57,735 bases of DNA from a cyanobacterium PCC 7702 (GCA_000332255.1 KB235926.1:1434615-1492349); one strand, 5' to 3'. Positions 20,005 to 29,199 are shown, counted from the first letter of the stretch. The notes: a model not told the origin generated them from the sequence alone. Numbers and translations: made by a program.

Positions 20005-21345
20005 CTAGTAGTTAGATGAAGAACTTGGTTGGGGAAGCAACGTGGTATGAGATAATTGGGTCAGCTTTGGCTGCTGGAAATAATCGTAAACCAGGTGAGA
20101 AACTTGGTTAATAAAAGACTTGGCTGCGAGATCGCCAAAAGGTCTTCGCACCATGATTCCTGCTAAATAACGTCTACCTGTAGGCATTTGAATAATACCT
20201 GCATCTCCAAGAACAATACCAAGAGTTCCTGTTTTATGAGAAATTATTGCTCCTTTCCCCAAACCTCTTGGCAGTAAGCTTTTATTTTCCACCCGACTCA
20301 TCAGATCTAAAACCCGGGAGCGACTAGCATCGCTGAGTAACTGATTTTTAACAATCAATGCTGATAAACGCACTAAATCCTTAGGACTGGTTGTATTGGT
20401 TCCCTTAAAGTCACCCAGCAGATTGCGAATCACGGTGTTTTGTAATCCCCAACTGCGAAATCGCTGATTTAATTTTGCTTTCCCACCCAGGCGATCGATG
20501 ATCATGTTGGTAGCAGTATTGTCGCTAATGGTAATCATCTTGGTTGCCGTTTCCCAAAGACTAAACTTGGTTCCAGGACGCTTATACTGCATTATTCCCG
20601 AACCTCCAGTCATTAAGTCACGACGCATGACCAAGATTTCGTTGAGCTTCACCCTACCCGAATCTATATCCTCGAATAAAGCAACTAAAATCGGAAACTT
20701 AATCGTACTAGCTGCAGGAAATACTTTTTCACCATTGATATCTAGATAATCACCCGTTTCCAAATCCAAGAAAAACATTCCCGGATCCAGGTTTTTGTAG
20801 CGACTCATCAATTTTCTCACTTCAGAACTGAGCTGCGATATGGGTTGACCTAAAGAAACAACCCCAGCAAAGGTCAAATCATTGCTAACCTGAACGGGAA
20901 TTTGTTGTGGAATGGTTTTGTCATTTGCAGTATTATCTAGAGGGTTATTTGCAACCTCACGCGTAATAGATGAAAGGTTTACTATCCAGTGAGAGGAAGA
21001 ATCCCCCTTAATCAACAGTTGTTTTGTGGATACCGTGTAACCCGGTGCTAATTCCATCACGATTCTGGTAGTTTTGGCATCAACTTTGCCAATACGGATT
21101 TCTCGCACTGCCGAGTTATAATTTTGACGAATTGTGTTGCTTTTGATGTCAGTACCCGGGAAGTCAATCACAAGTCGAGTAGGATTTTTAATCACAAAAG
21201 CTTTTGGTTGTACTCCGGAATCAGTAGTTAAATCCAGTTGATTCCGTACCGGATCGAAGCGCCACGATTCCAAGCGAGCTGCTTTTGCTTGAGCAGAGAA
21301 AAATAAAATACTGATAATACTAAGTAACAAAAAGCGTACTTTCAT
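20005..21345 (-). CDS. AMIN domain plus class A beta-lactamase-fold serine hydrolase
   Basis: 446 residues. Signal peptide (FLLLSIISILFFSAQAKA), then an AMIN domain (about 25-125: LTTDSGVQPKAFVIKNPTRL, REIRIGKVDAKTTRIVMEL), which normally binds peptidoglycan or directs envelope localisation. The C-terminal domain has all three class A motifs: S-T-I-K (about residue 213), S-D-N (about 275) and K-T-G (about 370). It could be a cell-wall hydrolase or a beta-lactamase-like enzyme; the fused AMIN domain favours a peptidoglycan role. The Omega-loop Glu of true lactamases was not identified. Divergent from the lipoprotein gene at 21673. Confidence 0.85.
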   Translation of the reverse strand: MKVRFLLLSIISILFFSAQAKAARLESWRFDPVRNQLDLTTDSGVQPKAFVIKNPTRLVIDFPGTDIKSNTIRQNYNSAVREIRIGKVDAKTTRIVMELAPGYTVSTKQLLIKGDSSSHWIVNLSSITREVANNPLDNTANDKTIPQQIPVQVSNDLTFAGVVSLGQPISQLSSEVRKLMSRYKNLDPGMFFLDLETGDYLDINGEKVFPAASTIKFPILVALFEDIDSGRVKLNEILVMRRDLMTGGSGIMQYKRPGTKFSLWETATKMITISDNTATNMIIDRLGGKAKLNQRFRSWGLQNTVIRNLLGDFKGTNTTSPKDLVRLSALIVKNQLLSDASRSRVLDLMSRVENKSLLPRGLGKGAIISHKTGTLGIVLGDAGIIQMPTGRRYLAGIMVRRPFGDLAAKSFINQVSHLVYDYFQQPKLTQLSHTTLLPQPSSSSNY

Positions 21346-21672
21346 CAGTGTAAATCTTCAGTCACTGTAAAATTTGTTTGGACAATTTTTCAGGTTTTGC
21401 AAGTATCTTCCGGAAAGGTCAGTGTTTTCCGAAAAAAAGATAATGAGATCCTACCAGTTTTTTAAGTAATTGTATTTCAGCGTGCAACAATTTAAGCTTG
21501 GCTTGAAACTGCAGTCTGGGCAATTTTGCGGAAGAAACTCAATCGAGAAATTAGTGGACGCACATTTCCTGGCGATTTTCCCACTACAACCACACAATGG
21601 AGTTATCGTTGTTGTCGTCTTGTTTTCAACTTCAGGCTAGGATTTACCTGTGATAGAGCTTATTTCCTCAGG

Positions 21673-22551
21673 ATGGCAATGAAATATTTTTTTACTCAAA
21701 CCGCTCTCTTAGCAGTATTACTGCTTACTCAAGCTTGTTCCTCAGTTGTTCGTTCTCAACAAGGTTCCGAACAAAGACACTCGTCCCCACACGTCCATCA
21801 CAGCGAACATGAAGTTAATCATGACAGTGAAAACTCCACAATTACCCAAGCAAAGTTGACTGCTCCGGAGAAAATTCTTCCCCATCAACCTGTTGCTTTG
21901 GAGATTAATATCCAAGACCCACAGGGAAAATCTGTCACTCAATTCGAGCAATTTCAAGAAAAATTAATGCATGTAATTATTGTTAGTGATGACCTGAAAA
22001 TTTTTAATCATCTGCATCCAAAATATAAAGGTAACGGGCGTTTTGAAGTGACATTTAATTTTCCTGAGCCTAATAATTATACAATTTTTAGCGAATATAA
22101 ACCAACGGGAGCACAGGAGGAGCAAGTTAGTGTTATGAATGTAAGAATTCCTGGCTCTACTCCAGTTCCTTCCGAGTTGCCAAAATATAGTAATGTGAAG
22201 ATATTAACTGATACTAAGGTAAATTTATATTTTTCTCAACCAACTCTTTTTGCTGGCAAACAAGTTAATTTAAAATTTGCTCTCCAGGATATTACCAACA
22301 AAAATGCTAGCAATCAACCGGTCAAAGACTTACAGCTTTATTTGGGAGAAAAAGGACATTTAGTTATTATTAAAAGTTCCTCTCCCTTAACAGCATCTGA
22401 TTATATTCATGCCCATGCTATCCAGGATTCTCCAGAAGGACAAGTGAATTTTATAACGAAATTTCCTCAACCGGGAACGTATAAATTGTGGATGCAATTT
22501 AATCGTCAGGGGAAAGTGCAGACGGCGGATTTTTGGGTGAATGTAGAATAA
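21673..22551 (+). CDS. His-rich lipoprotein with two beta-sandwich-like halves
   Basis: 292 residues from the ATG at 21673. A signal peptide with lipobox (LLLTQACSS) places the mature N-terminus at Cys. It is followed by a His-rich patch (HSSPHVHHSEHEVNHD) that could bind metal. Two similar halves follow, each with a phrase of the type (M/L)HVIIVSDDLKIFNHLHP or GHLVIIKSSSPLTASDYIHAH and a closing FPQPGTYKLWMQFNRQGK. They resemble predicted copper- or metal-handling extracytoplasmic proteins, but I cannot assign a family. An upstream in-frame start at 21526 would add 49 residues without a signal and is rejected. Confidence 0.7.
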   Translation: MAMKYFFTQTALLAVLLLTQACSSVVRSQQGSEQRHSSPHVHHSEHEVNHDSENSTITQAKLTAPEKILPHQPVALEINIQDPQGKSVTQFEQFQEKLMHVIIVSDDLKIFNHLHPKYKGNGRFEVTFNFPEPNNYTIFSEYKPTGAQEEQVSVMNVRIPGSTPVPSELPKYSNVKILTDTKVNLYFSQPTLFAGKQVNLKFALQDITNKNASNQPVKDLQLYLGEKGHLVIIKSSSPLTASDYIHAHAIQDSPEGQVNFITKFPQPGTYKLWMQFNRQGKVQTADFWVNVE

Positions 22552-22561
22552 TATTAAATCC

Positions 22562-22593
22562 ACCCCTTTACCAGTCAGGATTTGGAAAGGGGT
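22562..22593. terminator. Hairpin between convergent genes
   Basis: ACCCCTTT and AAAGGGGT, eight base pairs around a loop of 16 bases, in the 65-base gap between the lipoprotein and comB stops. It lacks a good U-tract; possible weak bidirectional terminator. Confidence 0.35.
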
Positions 22594-22616
22594 AAATAAA
22601 ATAATACAAGATTTAA

Positions 22617-23354
22617 TTAATAGTAATTTTTTAAAACTCCCGGTTCTTTTTGGATGGGTAATACATCTAGAATGTCAGCTTGAGAACAGTATTTCAGGTC
22701 TTCATGACAGTTCAAGCGCAGCAAACGTTTGCCGTGACTAGCATGGTGAAAAAGTCCTAATAAATTATCTTTCCACTGGGAGTAAAGAGCGATCGCGTTA
22801 ATAACTTCATCGTTACCTGCTAATTCATCAGGTGAAGATTGAGTTTGCTGCAAAATACCGCAGGCGATCGCACCGGCGCAAGCAGTGTCTTCGAGGGAAA
22901 AACTGCCTTCCCAACCAGAACCGACAATCCAGACAGTCTCTGGTTGAATCTGGAGAAGATATTTGACAACAGCACTGCGATTAATAAATGCTGCAGCCAA
23001 TACAGCTTGGGCGCGCTGTACCCGTTGCAAAGTACGAGTACCGTTGGTAGTGCTAATAAACAAGCGCCTTCCCCGTACGATCTCTGGCGTACAGTCAAGA
23101 GGAGAATTGCCAATGTCAAAGCCAGGAACCTTTGCACCACCTCGTTCTCCGGCTCGCAGCCGTTTTTCAGGCGGCCAAGATTCGCTCACTTGCATCAGTT
23201 GGTCTAAATCGCTAAAGACTTGAACCGCCTCGCCTCCAGCTGCTAGTACCGTCGCCATTGTAGTCGTAGCTCGCAACACATCGACCGCGATCGCACATTC
23301 TGGCACTTTGTCTGTTGGAGTTAGTTCCGGAGTATGATAAACAAATAGCTTCAC
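22617..23354 (-). CDS. comB: 2-phosphosulfolactate phosphatase family protein
   Basis: 245 residues matching ComB-type phosphatases in length and motifs: [21 protein letters not shown] near residue 20, [37 protein letters not shown], and [20 protein letters not shown]. In archaea ComB dephosphorylates phosphosulfolactate in coenzyme M synthesis. Cyanobacteria lack that pathway, so the real substrate here is uncertain. Start ATG at 23354; 289 bases separate it from the divergent blaI-like gene. Confidence 0.85.
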   Translation of the reverse strand: MKLFVYHTPELTPTDKVPECAIAVDVLRATTTMATVLAAGGEAVQVFSDLDQLMQVSESWPPEKRLRAGERGGAKVPGFDIGNSPLDCTPEIVRGRRLFISTTNGTRTLQRVQRAQAVLAAAFINRSAVVKYLLQIQPETVWIVGSGWEGSFSLEDTACAGAIACGILQQTQSSPDELAGNDEVINAIALYSQWKDNLLGLFHHASHGKRLLRLNCHEDLKYCSQADILDVLPIQKEPGVLKNYY

Positions 23355-23643
23355 GCGCTGGATATACCTGATTGAACACTATATACTGCCGAGATCACAT
23401 TCTAACTAGCTTGATGTCATAAAAAATAGCAGTTGTTTGCTTTCAATGGTATTGACTAAGTTACCGGTACAGTAGCCCCATATAAGGTAATCTGAAAAAA
23501 GAACCCCTGCAAAACCAAGAATTATTTTATATTTAGCCATTTATCTTCCACTCATCTACCAAAGCAAAAAAACTGTATCATACGTCACAAATCAAGTTAA
23601 TGGCACTAGCGCTCGCTGCTCAACACTAACAAAAATCATCGAT

Positions 23644-24063
23644 ATGGCACCTTTACCTGATTACCGTCCCAAACAACTGTCTCTTGGTCCATTGGAAGCA
23701 GAAATTTTGAACTTAATTTGGGAACTGGGTTCGGCTACAGTTAAAGATATCCACGATCGCATCTTGGCAGATCCCAACCGAGAATTAGCTTATACTTCTG
23801 TTACCACCGTCCTGCGCCGCCTCACAGAAAAAGGTTGGCTTGTATGTGACAAAAAAGGGCGGGCGTTTTATTGGCGACCTTTGCTGACAAAGCAACAAGC
23901 CCAGGTAATCAAAGCCCACGAACAATTGCAGCAATTTTTAGCAGTAGGAAACCCCGATGTTGTGGCTGCATTTGCAGATAGTCTAGACGAAGCAGCTACG
24001 CAAAAAATACAAGCGATAGCCCAACGCATTCAAGCTGCACGAAAAGCAAGGGAGGAAAAATAA
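23644..24063 (+). CDS. BlaI/MecI/CopY-type transcriptional repressor
   Basis: 139 residues. Winged-helix domain from LSLGPLEAEILNLIWELGS through VKDIHDRILADPNRELAYTS to VTTVLRRLTEKGWLVCDKKG, followed by the C-terminal dimerisation and proteolysis region. It overlaps the next gene, a BlaR1-like M56 protease, by one base, the usual pairing in which the membrane protease inactivates the repressor. A beta-lactamase-fold gene lies about 2.3 kb upstream on the other strand, but no direct link can be shown. Confidence 0.88.
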   Translation: MAPLPDYRPKQLSLGPLEAEILNLIWELGSATVKDIHDRILADPNRELAYTSVTTVLRRLTEKGWLVCDKKGRAFYWRPLLTKQQAQVIKAHEQLQQFLAVGNPDVVAAFADSLDEAATQKIQAIAQRIQAARKAREEK

Positions 24064-24914
24064 TGCATCTACTGATGATTTGCACCGCTATTATTATTGC
24101 TTGTTACCTGAGAAACTGTTGGCAACAGTCACAGCGCAATTGGCATCTTCGCTGGCAAAAAACGTTATTTTCATTTCTATTTCCACCCTTGCTAATTTTC
24201 ATGACAGCGATCGCTTTAGCATGCATGGGACCGCAAGGACAAATGGGTGGATTGCAAACAAGTTGGTTTAGTTACGTACTAGCCTTAAGCTACCTAATAT
24301 TTTGCGGCATCTTAGCCATCAAGCAGCTGTGGCAGGGATGGCAATCTCTAAAATCCACCCGTAACTGTCCAGCAGTCAATCTTGCTGGTAGACAAGTCCG
24401 CTTGCTGGATACAAAGGCATTATTCGCAGCTTCTATTGGTTTTTGGCAACCAGAATTAGTCATCAGCCAGGGATTAGTACAAACTCTTTCACCACAGCAG
24501 CTAGAAACCGTCTTGGTCCATGAAGAAGGTCATTACCACTACCGCGATACCTTCTGGTTTTTCTGGCTGGGTTGGATACGTTCCTGCAGCTTTTGGTTAC
24601 CGAATACAGAAAATATATGGCAAGAACTTTTAGCTTTGCGGGAACTACGCGCCGACGCCTACGCCGCATTACAAGTAGACCCGTTGCTCCTAGCAGAATC
24701 AATTTTGTTGGTAGCAAGCACTCCAGCTGCTGTTACCCCCTTGCTTTGCTGTGCTACCTTAAGTTCGAGTAGTCTAGACCGCCTGCAACAAAGAATAGAA
24801 GCTCTTTTAGAACCACCAGCAGCTGCCTTGGAATTTAATTTGTTTAATTTGCGCTTTTGTCATCGCTTTTTGCTAGCTTTATTGCCCTTGGTAACGGTAA
24901 TGTTCCATTCCTAG
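24063..24914 (+). CDS. M56-family (BlaR1-like) membrane metalloprotease
   Basis: 283 residues. About four hydrophobic helices and a zinc-protease motif VHEEGHYHYRD (HExxH, near residue 152), followed by a more distal acidic region (LRELRADAYAALQ) that can supply the third ligand. No C-terminal penicillin-binding sensor domain, so this is a short M56 protein, as is common in cyanobacteria. Translationally coupled to the BlaI-like repressor (1-base overlap). The signal is unknown. Confidence 0.85.
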   Translation: MHLLMICTAIIIACYLRNCWQQSQRNWHLRWQKTLFSFLFPPLLIFMTAIALACMGPQGQMGGLQTSWFSYVLALSYLIFCGILAIKQLWQGWQSLKSTRNCPAVNLAGRQVRLLDTKALFAASIGFWQPELVISQGLVQTLSPQQLETVLVHEEGHYHYRDTFWFFWLGWIRSCSFWLPNTENIWQELLALRELRADAYAALQVDPLLLAESILLVASTPAAVTPLLCCATLSSSSLDRLQQRIEALLEPPAAALEFNLFNLRFCHRFLLALLPLVTVMFHS

Positions 24915-25021
24915 AGTAATTGTGACTGAAACCACCAATTTTGCCGTTATCCCAGCTTGATGATGTTAACCCAGAGCCCCCGACTTTCATCGTTGAACTT
25001 AGGAAGCAAAGCACAGCAAGC

Positions 25022-25651
25022 ATGGTCATCAGCAAACAGCAACTAGTCAAATGGTTAGAGAGATTTACAACCGTACTTGAGGAAAATAAAGACTATTTAA
25101 CAGAATTGGATGCAGCCATTGGTGATGCTGACCACGGTATCAATATGGTTCGCGGCTTTCAAAAGGTAACGGCCGAGTTACCAACCGTTGCTCAACAAGA
25201 TATCGGTAGCATCCTCAAAATGGTGAGCATGACCTTGATTTCCACAGTAGGGGGTGCTAGCGGTCCCCTTTACGGAACTTTGTTTTTACGAGCCAGTACA
25301 GCTGTTGCAAACAAGCAGGAACTAACGGAACAAGATGTGCTGCAAATGTTGCAAGCTGGATTAGAAGGTATCAGCAAACGCGGTCAAGCTCAACCGGGCG
25401 ACAAAACTATGGTGGATGCTTTAGCTCCAGCCGTAGCGGCTTTTGAGCAGGCAATCATTGTAGAAAACAAGCCTTTGCCTGTAGCGGTGCAACAAGCTGT
25501 AGCAGCAGCAGAACAGGGTATGAAAAATACCGTACCAATGGTGGCTAAAAAAGGTCGCGCCAGCTATTTGGGACAACGCAGTGCAGGACACCAAGATCCA
25601 GGAGCAACTTCTTGTTATTTAATGTTGAAGAGTTTGTGGGAGAGTATCTGA
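25022..25651 (+). CDS. dhaL: DhaL-type dihydroxyacetone kinase subunit
   Basis: 209 residues from ATG at 25022 (MVISKQQLVKWLERF); a 27-codon upstream extension is unlike the family. DhaL is the ATP/ADP-binding subunit of dihydroxyacetone kinase. The metal/nucleotide site ELDAAIGDADHGINMVRGF is intact, as are TVGGASGPLYGTLFLRAS, RGQAQPGDKTMVDALAPA and the C-terminal RASYLGQRSAGHQDPGA. No dhaK lies next to it within the window, which is unusual because the two subunits are normally encoded together. Confidence 0.9.
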   Translation: MVISKQQLVKWLERFTTVLEENKDYLTELDAAIGDADHGINMVRGFQKVTAELPTVAQQDIGSILKMVSMTLISTVGGASGPLYGTLFLRASTAVANKQELTEQDVLQMLQAGLEGISKRGQAQPGDKTMVDALAPAVAAFEQAIIVENKPLPVAVQQAVAAAEQGMKNTVPMVAKKGRASYLGQRSAGHQDPGATSCYLMLKSLWESI

Positions 25652-25676
25652 ACTCAAAGGCTAAAACCTTCCCAAA

Positions 25677-27043
25677 CTATGACTCCTCGAACAAGCGATC
25701 GCCTCGATGCAACCGCTCAGCTGTTTGATAAGTTTGTTCCTGCCATCGGGGTCCCCGAAAATTTGCTGAATAGCGCAAATTTTTGGGCTTCCCCTGCGAT
25801 CGCGTCCTTGGTGAATGGGCTGCTAAGTAACGCGCAGCTGCTACCAAGACGTGAATTCCCTCCTCGGTGTTACCCAGCAAGCTGTACTGGCCAAAAGCTG
25901 CTTCTATTTCTTGAATAACGTGAAAACTACGGTCTTCCGGCAGCAGCAATTTACTCACGACCGCTAGCAAACGCTGGGGATTGCCGCCACTGTAAAGGTA
26001 GCGAGCAACTAAGGAGCCTGCTTCGTTTACTTGTTGGCGTCGATTTAGTGATTCCGGCAGTTCATCAAGCAACTGCTGGTATGTTTAAAAATTAGTTGAG
26101 ATAAACGCTCATGGCAGTGTCGAATACACCTGGTAACAACTTCTGGCAAGAAGGTACTAGCCGCAATCCTTGCTGCACCGCATGGGCGAAGGTAAACGAA
26201 TGATGAGCCGTATCGCTGAATTCGTTGTGAGTGTGGAAACGAGCAATTTGCAACGCTGCTGCATGGGCAACTGTACTTGCTAGCTGTTGTCCGCTACAAC
26301 CAGTTCGTACTGCTGCAATTAAAGAATCGGCGATCGCTTGAGCATCTTCACCCAACAATACTTTTACCAATTCTTCCCGAGCTGACCAATTTCCTTGTTG
26401 TTTTTGTCCGGATTCCCACGCTGCCGGTAACTGCTCAAAGGCACGCTGTAAAATTGCAACCAAATCCACAGGATACCGCCAGGAACTAGACTCTTCCATG
26501 CGCTCGGCGCTGGTATACTCGGGAATCAAACTCGTCAATACTAATTCTGCATTCTGCCGGTCAATACCATCCAAAGCTTCCAGCGCTTTATTTGTAAAAT
26601 AAATTACATTAACTCCATCTAAGTAACGGTAGTCAGTTGCAGCAGCAAACAGCATTTCCGCTATTTGTTGCCGGGTGGCACCTTTGCGTATTGCCGATAC
26701 TAAGCATCGCTGTTGCCCTTCGGCATCCCGCACTTCCATAAACTGGCGGAACCATCTTTGTAGCGTTTGTATACTTGGTGCAGAGGAAGCGGGTGATGGC
26801 TGAACTTGAAAGCGCGAGCGTGGGGACGATCTTCTGGATCCAAATACCGTACCTTGGTGTAAAGGAAAGCCCATATGAGGGCAACGGTTGTCAAGAGCGT
26901 ATATTCTATTACCAGAACTAAAGAGAGCGATCGCCTCTTTTTCTGTATGAATTAAAAGACAACCCTTTGCTTTGACATCCTCAACTCGAGCAGCGCGTAC
27001 GTAATTTTTAGTAGGAATGTTGTTTTTTCAAAGTTTCTGCCAT
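25677..27043 (-). pseudogene. Rieske [2Fe-2S]-domain protein, multiply disrupted
   Basis: Reading from 27043, M-A-E-T-L-K goes out of frame at an A6 run (plus strand 27023-27028). With one A removed it continues NNIPTKNYVRAARVEDV and on to the Rieske half-site CPHMGFPLHQGTV. The second Cys/His box is missing: the sequence jumps to LDPEDRP in another frame, and then to RFQVQP and a long intact helical region (26092-26860) in the first frame. An in-frame TAA follows SVYLN at 26092-26094. A further frameshift leads into a 131-codon C-terminal part (25677-26072) that carries an inserted palindromic repeat. I recall full-length relatives as Rieske plus helical-domain proteins in cyanobacteria. Not functional as read. 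Confidence 0.8.
25747..25789. repeat. Palindromic dispersed repeat, copy 2, inside a coding frame
   Basis: GGGGTCCCCGAAAATTTGC and GCAAATTTTTGGG around a short spacer, matching copy 1 at 15284-15329. Read on the minus strand it adds about KPKNLRYSANFRGP in frame between AAHSPRTRSQG and EQTYQTAERLHRGD of the broken Rieske protein gene. Confidence 0.75.
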
Positions 27044-27461
27044 ACTGCATCTTTTGTGCGGAAAATCACAAGTTCTTTATTTCACTATATCCCCGCTATC
27101 CATCCAAAGTACGAGTGGGAACTTCTGACTTGGAAAAGAAATTTTTAGGCAACAGTTAAACATTAACTGATAAAAAATAGATTAAGAATATTCACAATTT
27201 TGATAACACATCATTACTTTTATGAGAAAATAACAATCACTATCCCAAAATTATTTGGAAAAGAAATTTTGTTAAAGAACGCTTAACAAAGCATTCTTGA
27301 TAAAGATTGATCTTTTAGTCCTTTTTGCCAATTCTCCCAATCTTTGCCGGAAACTCAAGATCCCCATTTCCTAGAATTAAGGGTAGAGAAAAAGTACGAA
27401 TACAAACTAACTGCATAAGGTGTCTGGAAAAGTGTCCAGAAATCGGAGGGTTATTAATATT
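27044..27461. other. Intergenic region, 418 bases
   Basis: AT-rich. It should contain the old promoter of the broken Rieske gene and the promoter of the small membrane-protein gene at 27462. A five-base-pair hairpin (CTGGA...TCCAG, 27424-27439) lies just before the ribosome-binding site of the latter. No gene seen. Confidence 0.5.
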
Positions 27462-27605
27462 ATGGCAATGCGCAGTAATAATTCACAAACCAATCAACTG
27501 TGGCAGAAAATTCAACAAGATTCTGCCAGTTGGGGAGCGTTAAGTCTATGGATTGTGGGATTGATTGTAGTATTAACCTTGGTTGCTATCTTCGCTAATG
27601 CCTAA
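27462..27605 (+). CDS. Small single-helix membrane protein
   Basis: 47 residues from the ATG at 27462, with a GGAGGG ribosome-binding site at 27445-27450. The N-terminal half is polar (SNNSQTNQLWQKIQQD) and the C-terminal half is one membrane helix (ALSLWIVGLIVVLTLVAIFA). The size resembles small photosystem or cytochrome subunits, but it matches none I can name. A longer frame from 27420 lacks support. Confidence 0.6.
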   Translation: MAMRSNNSQTNQLWQKIQQDSASWGALSLWIVGLIVVLTLVAIFANA

Positions 27606-27625
27606 GCTGTTTTCTTAGGAAAGTA

Positions 27626-27940
27626 ATGATGAATCTCAAAATTGCAGGCAGCGCCATAGGATTAGCTACCAGCAGCTTTGTAGTTTGCGTAAAAGCCTAA
27701 AAGCCAAATATTCAGCCTCCAGCTAGCTACGCTCGAGTTCTGAATGCCTGCGTTCAAAACCACGCTGAAACTTTACCCAATCCCTTTTCAGATGTACCAT
27801 CCAACCATTGGGCTACTAAAGCAGTAATGACAATGTATTACTGCGGAGCTTTTCGCCAAGCTACAGCACCTTCTTTACTAAAGCAGCAGCAACCATCTCA
27901 AAATTTGCAGTCTCCAAATCAAAGCATGGAAGGAAAGTAA
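27626..27940 (+). pseudogene. Small SLH-domain secreted protein with in-frame stop
   Basis: ATG at 27626 starts a signal-peptide-like sequence (MMNLKIAGSAIGLATSSF). It ends at TAA 27698-27700. The same frame continues without further stops as an S-layer-homology-type domain: NPFSDVPSNHWATKAVMTM, then YYCGAFRQATAP and a Gln-rich tail, to TAA at 27938-27940. A single base change would restore a 104-residue protein. The SLH part has no start of its own, so it is probably silent unless the stop is read through. Confidence 0.7.
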
Positions 27941-27970
27941 AAGGTAAAAGCAAAAATCATTACCTTTTAC
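27937..27970. terminator. Inverted repeat between convergent genes
   Basis: GTAAAAGGTAA and TTACCTTTTAC, an 11-base-pair perfect stem with a 12-base loop, spanning the stop of the SLH pseudogene and 19 bases before the stop of the ferritin-like gene. It could terminate from either side; there is no strong U-tract. Confidence 0.4.
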
Positions 27971-27988
27971 CCTTGGTTCCTAGATTGC

Positions 27989-28735
27989 TCAGGCAACTGT
28001 TAGTTCAAGATCGTTTTCTTGCGGTGCGCCGTCCCTTACCAAAGAACGGGTTGGTCCGTTACCCTGGAAGAGATTACTAGCAAAAGCCAGTAAAGCATTT
28101 ACCTTGCGAGTGCGCCATTGCTCTACTAATTTTTGCACGCGATCTCCAGACATGCGCCGGGTCATCGCTTCGTACAGGTACGCAGCATGATTAGTTTCAT
28201 CCTTAGCAATACTCAACATTCCTAGTTTGAGGTTGCGAGCTTTAGGATCGCTATCTGGTAACACATTTGCCATGCGAGCAAAATCTTTACTGGCGTCTAA
28301 CTCGAGGATGTAGGTACTGCCGAGAAACACATTCCAGTCTATAACATCCGGTTTTAATTGTTCTTGAGTGTAGCCCTCGTAATAGGTTGCGAAAAATGGA
28401 CTGCGCTGTTTTTGCGATCTAGTTTCTTCTGCATCTGGAGGCAAACTTTTAAAATCAATAAGTTGTTTATTTAGCTGTCTCAAGGCGTGAGCAAAAATTT
28501 GACCGTGTCTGGTTTCGTCTGCGGCGTGTTTTGTCAATTTTTCTGATAACCACGTGTCGCCTTCTGCTGCAGCGCGTTCGCTTAGTTTAGTTAAAAAAGG
28601 TACAGAACCGGATTCTGCAAGTTGAAACCCCGCCAGAATATTAGGACGGGTTCTGAGATCGCGAATTTGTACAGCACAGTAGTATGCAACTGCACCCGAA
28701 CCTACTAGGTGCATGATATAAGTCGGGAAGTTCAT
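27989..28735 (-). CDS. Ferritin-like diiron protein
   Basis: 248 residues. Two helical E-x-x-H motifs typical of ferritin-like diiron sites: HAADETRHGQIFAHAL near residue 75 and SIAKDETNHAAYLYEAM near residue 182. Additional acidic residues (LAESGSVPFLTK; STYILELDASKDFA) can complete the four-Glu, two-His set. This is consistent with an oxygenase or desaturase-like enzyme or an oxidative-stress protein, but the reaction cannot be told. Neighbours do not help. Start ATG at 28735. Confidence 0.75.
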   Translation of the reverse strand: MNFPTYIMHLVGSGAVAYYCAVQIRDLRTRPNILAGFQLAESGSVPFLTKLSERAAAEGDTWLSEKLTKHAADETRHGQIFAHALRQLNKQLIDFKSLPPDAEETRSQKQRSPFFATYYEGYTQEQLKPDVIDWNVFLGSTYILELDASKDFARMANVLPDSDPKARNLKLGMLSIAKDETNHAAYLYEAMTRRMSGDRVQKLVEQWRTRKVNALLAFASNLFQGNGPTRSLVRDGAPQENDLELTVA

Positions 28736-28896
28736 CAGAGATTTACCCTCATTTTGTGGAGGTTAGATTCTTTTTTTATAGTAATCTTTTATTTTTTCAA
28801 TGCTAGCCACTTTATTTTCTATTGCCTAAGTTTGTTGTGGAGAACTATATTTTTAAATAAGTCAAGATTTCTAGGAAATTTGGCATCATAATTCTT

Positions 28897-29199
28897 ATGA
28901 AAGCTGAAAAACAGAATTATTTTCTGTTAAGGACGATTTTTGCTGCTATTACTAGTGGCTTGCTCCTATTTTTGATTTTTTGTGCCCATGCTGCTGAAGA
29001 AAAAAATCAAGCAAATTCTACTGCTTACTCTCCAGTCAAAAATAGCAATGCCTCCAGGGGTGGCTCGGCAATTTTAGGTAGTTTGTTAGTAGGATGTATT
29101 TACCTGTTAAGTCGTTCTTCTGAGCAAAAAAACACTCATCTCGACCAAACTGCTACCACCTCACAAACTCGCGACCCAAAATCAAAAGCGCAAAAATAA
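28897..29199 (+). CDS. Hypothetical membrane or secreted protein
   Basis: 100 residues. An N-terminal signal peptide or anchor (TIFAAITSGLLLFLIFCAHA) is followed by a polar Asn/Ser-rich linker, a second hydrophobic stretch (GGSAILGSLLVGCIYLLS) and a polar, Lys-ending tail. No family recognised. It lies 65 bases upstream of the thermonuclease frame, on the same strand. Confidence 0.5.
   Translation: MKAEKQNYFLLRTIFAAITSGLLLFLIFCAHAAEEKNQANSTAYSPVKNSNASRGGSAILGSLLVGCIYLLSRSSEQKNTHLDQTATTSQTRDPKSKAQK

Noticed and set aside
24941-25021. 27-codon N-terminal extension of DhaL
   Set aside because: Other DhaL proteins start at the later Met (MVISKQQ); the extension shows no conserved pattern.
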